Positions 38,301 through 44,300 of a stretch of 64,000 bases of DNA are shown here, piece after piece (the stretch's first letter is position 1; every line of letters begins with the position of its first letter). The DNA is from Siphonodentalium dalli (Eukaryota; Mollusca; Scaphopoda; Gadilida; Siphonodentaliidae): contig CP136066.1 of NCBI GenBank assembly GCA_032622095.1, positions 153,723,152-153,787,151 of the forward strand, read 5' to 3'. The position numbers and the translations under genes are program-made. Below the pieces are notes generated by a model, which was given only the letters and a program-made list of their open reading frames with translations, was not told the DNA's origin and did not search any database.

Positions 38301-41300
38301 TTCACTTTGTAATGTTTGAGCTATTGCCATGGCTTTGTCGTCCGTCGTGCGTGTGTGCGTGATGCGTCAACAATTTCCTTTAGCACGGGCTACAGGTCGT
38401 ACCTTTGGTCAGATCATTATGAAATTTGTCATAGCTGTTGACATTGACATGTAGATGGGAACGAGTCATTTTGGGTTCATTCGGGAAAAAATCTTGGCCG
38501 TAAACTTGGGTTGTCATGTAGATGGGAACGAGTTATTTTGGGGTTATTCGGCAAAAAACATGGCCATCAGCCGCCATTTTGGATTTCAAAATTCAATCCA
38601 TTGGCGCGGGCTACAGGTCATACTGCTCGTCTGATCATCATGAAATTTGTCATGGATGTTAATATTGACATGTAGATGGGAGCGAGTCATTTTGGGGTCA
38701 TTCGGCCAAAAAAAATGGCCCCCAGAAGCCATCTTGGATTTAACTCTTTGCATGACTAAATCCTTTGGCGCGGCCTACAGGTTGTAGCTTTGGTCAGATC
38801 TTCATGAAATTTGTCACGGATGTTAACAATGACATGTAGATGGGAATTATTCATTTTGGAGTCATTTGGACAAAAAACATGGCTGCCAGCAGCCATCTTG
38901 GATTTTACTCTTTGCATGACTAAATCCTTTGACACAGGCTACAGATCGTATCATTTGTCAGATCATCATGAAATTTGTACTGGATGTTAATAATGACATG
39001 TAAATGGGAACGAGTCTTTTTGGGGTCATTTGGCAAAAAAACATGGCTGCCAGCGGCCATCTTAGATTTTACTCTTTGCATAACTAGGCCTTTAAACTTT
39101 CCACATTCCTAATCACTCCATTGACTTTAACACATGAAATTATTCCCTTTCCAAGTTGAGCTACAGTGTCATTGACACTTTCATTTTGGATGCTATCACA
39201 CTCGACAAAAGCCATCTTGGATTTCAAAATTCAATCCATTAGCACGGGCTACAGGCCGTACTGTTCGTCTTATTGTCATGAAATTTGTCATGAATGTTAA
39301 CAATGACATGTAGATGGGAACGAGTCATTTTGGGGTCATTCGGCCAAAAAACATGGCCGCCAGCAGCCATCTTGGATTTTACTCTTTGTATGACTAAATC
39401 CTTTAGCACGGGCTTCAGGTCGTACCTTTAGTCTGATCGTCATAAAATTTGTCATGAATGTTAATAATGACATGTAGATGGGAACGAGTCATTTTGGGGT
39501 CATTCGGCCAAAAAACATGGCTGCCAGCCATCTTGGATTTTACTCTTTGTATGACTAAATCCTTTAGCACGGGCTACAGTTCGTACCCTTAGTCTGATAA
39601 TCATAAAATTTGTCATGGATGTTAACAATGGCATGTAGATGGGAAACGAGTCATTTTGGGGTCATTCCGACAAAAAACATGGCCGCCAGCAGCCATCTTT
39701 GATTTCAAAATTTAATTCATTAGCACGGGCCACAGGTCGTACTGTTCGTCTTATCATCATGAAATTTGTCATGGATATTAATATTGACATGTAGATGGGA
39801 ACGAGTGATTTTGGGGTCATTCGGGCAAAAAACATGGCCGCCAGCAGCCATCTTGGATTTTACTCTTTGTATGACTAAATTCTTTAGCACGGGCTACAGG
39901 TCGTACCTTTAGTCTGATCATCATAAAATCTGTCATGAATGTTAACAATGACATGTATATGGGAACGAGTCATTTTGGGGTCATTCGGCCGAAAAACATG
40001 GCCGCCAGCAGCCATCTTGGATTTTACTCTTTGTATGACTAAATTCTTTAGCACGGGCTACAGGTCGTACCTCTAGTCTGATCATCATAAAATCTGTCAT
40101 GAATGTTAATAATGACATGTAGATGGGAACGAGTCATTTTGGGGGTCATTCGGCCAAAAAACATGGCTGCCAGCAGCATCTTGGATTTTACTCTTTGTAT
40201 GACTAAATCGTTGAGCACGGGCTACAGTTCGTACCTTTAGTATTATCATCATAAAATTTGTCATGGATGTTAACAATGGCAATGTAGATGGGAACGAGTC
40301 ATTTTGGGGTCAATCGGCCGAAAAACATGGCCGCCAGCAGCCATCTTTGATTTCAAAATTTAAGTCATTAGCATGGGCCACAGGTCGTACTGTTTGTCTG
40401 ATCATCATGAAATTTGTCACGGATGTTAATATTGACATGTAGATGGGAACAAGTAATTTTGGGGTCATTCGGCCAAAAAACATGGCCGCCAGCAGCCATC
40501 TTGGATTTTACTCTTTGTATGACTAAATCCTTTAGCACGGGCTTCAGGTCGTACCTTTAGTCTTATCATCATAAAATTTGTCATCAAATGTTAACAATGA
40601 CATGTAGATGGGAACGAGTAATTTTGGGGTTATTCAGCCGAAAAACATGGCCGCCAGCAGCCATCTTGGATTTTACTCTTTGTATGACTAAATCCTTTAG
40701 CACGGGCTACAGTTCGTACCCTTAGTCTGATAATCATAAAATTTGTCATGGATGTTAACAATGGCATGTAGATGGGAACGAGTCATTTTGGGGTCATTCC
40801 GACAAAAAACATGGCCGCCAGCAGCCATCTTTGATTTCAAAATTTAATTCATTAGCACGGGCCACAGGTCGTACTGTTCGTCTTATCATCATGAAATTTG
40901 TCATGGATATTAATATTGACATGTAGATGGGAACGAGTGATTTTGGGGTCATTCGGGCAAAAAACATGGCCGCCAGCAGCCATCTTGGATTTTACTCTTT
41001 GTATGACTAAATCCTTTAGCACGGGCTTCAGGTCGTACCTTTAGTCTTATCATCATAAAATTTGTCATCAAATGTTAACAATGACATGTAGATGGGAACG
41101 AGTCATTTTGGGGTCATTCCGACAAAAAACATGGCCGCCAGCAGCCATCTTTGATTTCAAAATTTAATTCATTAGCACGGGCCACAGGTCGTACTGTTCG
41201 TCTTATCATCATGAAATTTGTCATGGATATTAATATTGACATGTAGATGGGAACGAGTGATTTTGGGGTCATTCGGGCAAAAAACATGGCCGCCAGCAGC

Positions 41301-44300
41301 CATCTTGGATTTTACTCTTTGTATGACTAAATCCTTTAGCACGGGCTTCAGGTCGTACCTTTAGTCTTATCATCATAAAATTTGTCATCAAATGTTAACA
41401 ATGACATGTAGATGGGAACGAGTAATTTTGGGGTTATTCAGCCGAAAAACATGGCCGCCAGCAGCCATCTTGGATTTTACTCTTTGTATGACTAAATCCT
41501 TTAGCACAGGCTTCAGGTCGTACCTTTAGTCTGATCATCATAAAATTTGTCATGAAAGTTAATAATGACATGTAGATGGGAACGGATCATTTTGGGGTCA
41601 TTCGGCCAAAAAAAAAGGCCGCCAGCAGCGATCTTGGATTTTACTCTTTGTATGACTAAATACTTTAGCACAGGCTAAAGTTCGTACCTTTAGTCTGATT
41701 ATCATAAAATGTGTCATGGATGTTAACAATGGCATGTGGATGGGAACGAATCATTTTGGGGTCATTCGGCCGAAAAACATTGTCGCCAGCGGCCATCTTT
41801 GATTTCAAAATTCAATCCATTAGCACAGGCTACAGGTCGTACTGTTAGTCTGATCATCATGAAATTTGTCATGGATGTTAATATTGACATGTAGATGAGA
41901 ACGAGTGATTTTGGGGTCGTTCGGCCAAAACAAATGGCCGCCAGCAGCCATCTTGGATTTTACTCTTTGCATGACTAAATCCTTCCCCGTGGGCTACAGG
42001 TCGTAGCTTTGATCGGAACTTCATAAAATTTGTCATGGATGTTAACAATGACATGTAGATGGGAACGAGTTATTTTGGGGTCGTTCAGCCAAAAAACATG
42101 GCCACCAGCAGCCATCTTGGATTTTACTCTTGGCATGACTAAATCCTTTGGCGCGGGCTACAGGTCGTACCTTTTGTCTGATCTTTATGCAATTTATCAT
42201 GAATGTTGACATTGACATGTAGATGGGAACGAGTGATTTTGGGGTCATTCGGCCAAAAAACATGGCCGCTGGTGGCCATCTTGGATTTCAAAATTAAATC
42301 CATTGGCGAGGGCTACAGGTTGTACTGTTAGTCTGATCATCATGAAATTTATCATGGATGTTAATATTAGCATGTAGACGGGAACGAGTGATTTTGGGGT
42401 CGTTCGGCCAAAAAACATGGCTGCCAGCAGCCATCTTGGAGTTTACTGTTTGCATGACTAAATCCTTTCCCGTGGGCTGCAGGTCGTACCTTTGGTAGGA
42501 TCTTCATGAAATTTGGCATGGCTGTTGACATTGACATGTAGATGGGAACGAGTCATTTTGGGGTCATTCGACCAAAAAATATGGCCACTGGTGGCCCATC
42601 TTGGATTTCAAAATTAAATCCATTGACGTGGGCGGGCTACATGTCATACTATTCGTCTGATAATCATGAAATTTGTCATGGATGTTAATATTGACATGTA
42701 GATCGGAACGAGTCATTTTGGGGTCGTTCGGCAAAAAAACATGGCCGCCAGCAACCATCTTGGATTTTACTCTTTGCACGACTAAATCATTTGGAGTAGG
42801 CTACAGGTTGTAGCTTTGGTCGGATCTTCATAAAATTTGTCATGGATGTTAATAATGACATGTAGATGGGAACGAGTTCTTTTGGGGTCATTCGGCCAAA
42901 AAACATGGCCACCAGCAGCCATCTTGGATTTTACTATTTGCATGACTAAATCCTTTGGCACGGGTAAGACATTTCAATCAGCATTTTTCCTATTTCTCCA
43001 TTTACTGTAAACCATTAAATTATTCCCCTACCTAAGTTGAGCTACAGTGTCATTGACACTTTCATTTGGGTTTCTGCAATCATTCGAACAAATATGAACC
43101 AATATCAAAATTATTAATCCAAATTTTTCTTTAAAGTTAAAAATCTTTTTTGTTGGGTTTACGGATATTAAATTCGGGTTGAATTTGCCACGGTGGGGGT
43201 ATGCTAGCACTCGAGTGCACACCTCTTGTTGTTTTTGTTTGATTTCCATATCAGTTAGTCATCTAATCAACACCATATGAGGTTGAGTTGATGTTGTTGT
43301 AGTACCAGTTGGGTTTTCATTCAAGGCATAATTTATGCAAGCTATTGGGATCGCTCTATCACACTTGGTTGAAATTACTTCATAGGCGTTCAGCGATTCC
43401 TGCATTTTTGGATATAACCGATTTTGACTCTTGCTCTTTTTTGATCAGGCTCCAACTTTAAAAAGTTTGCATAGCTTATTAGCGAAGAATAAAAGCTTTA
43501 TTGACAGAAATATGGGTGTAATGGATGCGTGATGAGTTCACTGTTTCTCACAGACCACAATAATCGCCATATTTTGGTTACTGGGCCATAAACCCCATAG
43601 TTAAGAAATTACTCGGACTGTTTTCTGATGTCATGGTTCAGATCAGGATCTAACCAGCTAATTATGTTCTGACTCTAACTTGATCAATACATTTTATTCA
43701 CTCTGTTTTTTGCTCTCACTTCAAATGGCTATGATTATATGAGCCTGAATGTGTAGAAATGTAAAGGAGTGACAATTTTGAAATATATTGTCAAATTTGA
43801 TGTATTTATTGTCCTATAAGGAGAAAACATATCATCTATATTCAACATACTTATGTTTGTTTGAATTTTAAGAGCCAATTAAGAAGATCGCGCTAATAAT
43901 TAGCATTTTTCATGATGTTCCAGTTGTTTTCTTAAATAATCACCATTAAAATTGTATTCAAAGTCGGAACCGAATCCAAAACTGCAGGAATTGTTGAACC
44001 CCAGTGAGACTGAAATAACATAATCAACCGAAATATAGCAATAGGGGTGTAATAAAATGCTATATTTCAGGAGAGAATTGTTAAAGGTTGTACAGGGACC
44101 ATTTGCCCGTATAATACATTCAAAGAATCCATGACCAAACTGTGCATCACTAGAGAAGATTACTGCAAGCTGTGCAATTCTGACATTTATGAAAAACTAG
44201 GAAAAGGTAACTTACTTAACCGTTTGAGTGCCAAGTCCGATTTTTGTATCAACCCATATACCCTGTGCCAATGCATTCTCTTATATATGCGAGTCGACCA

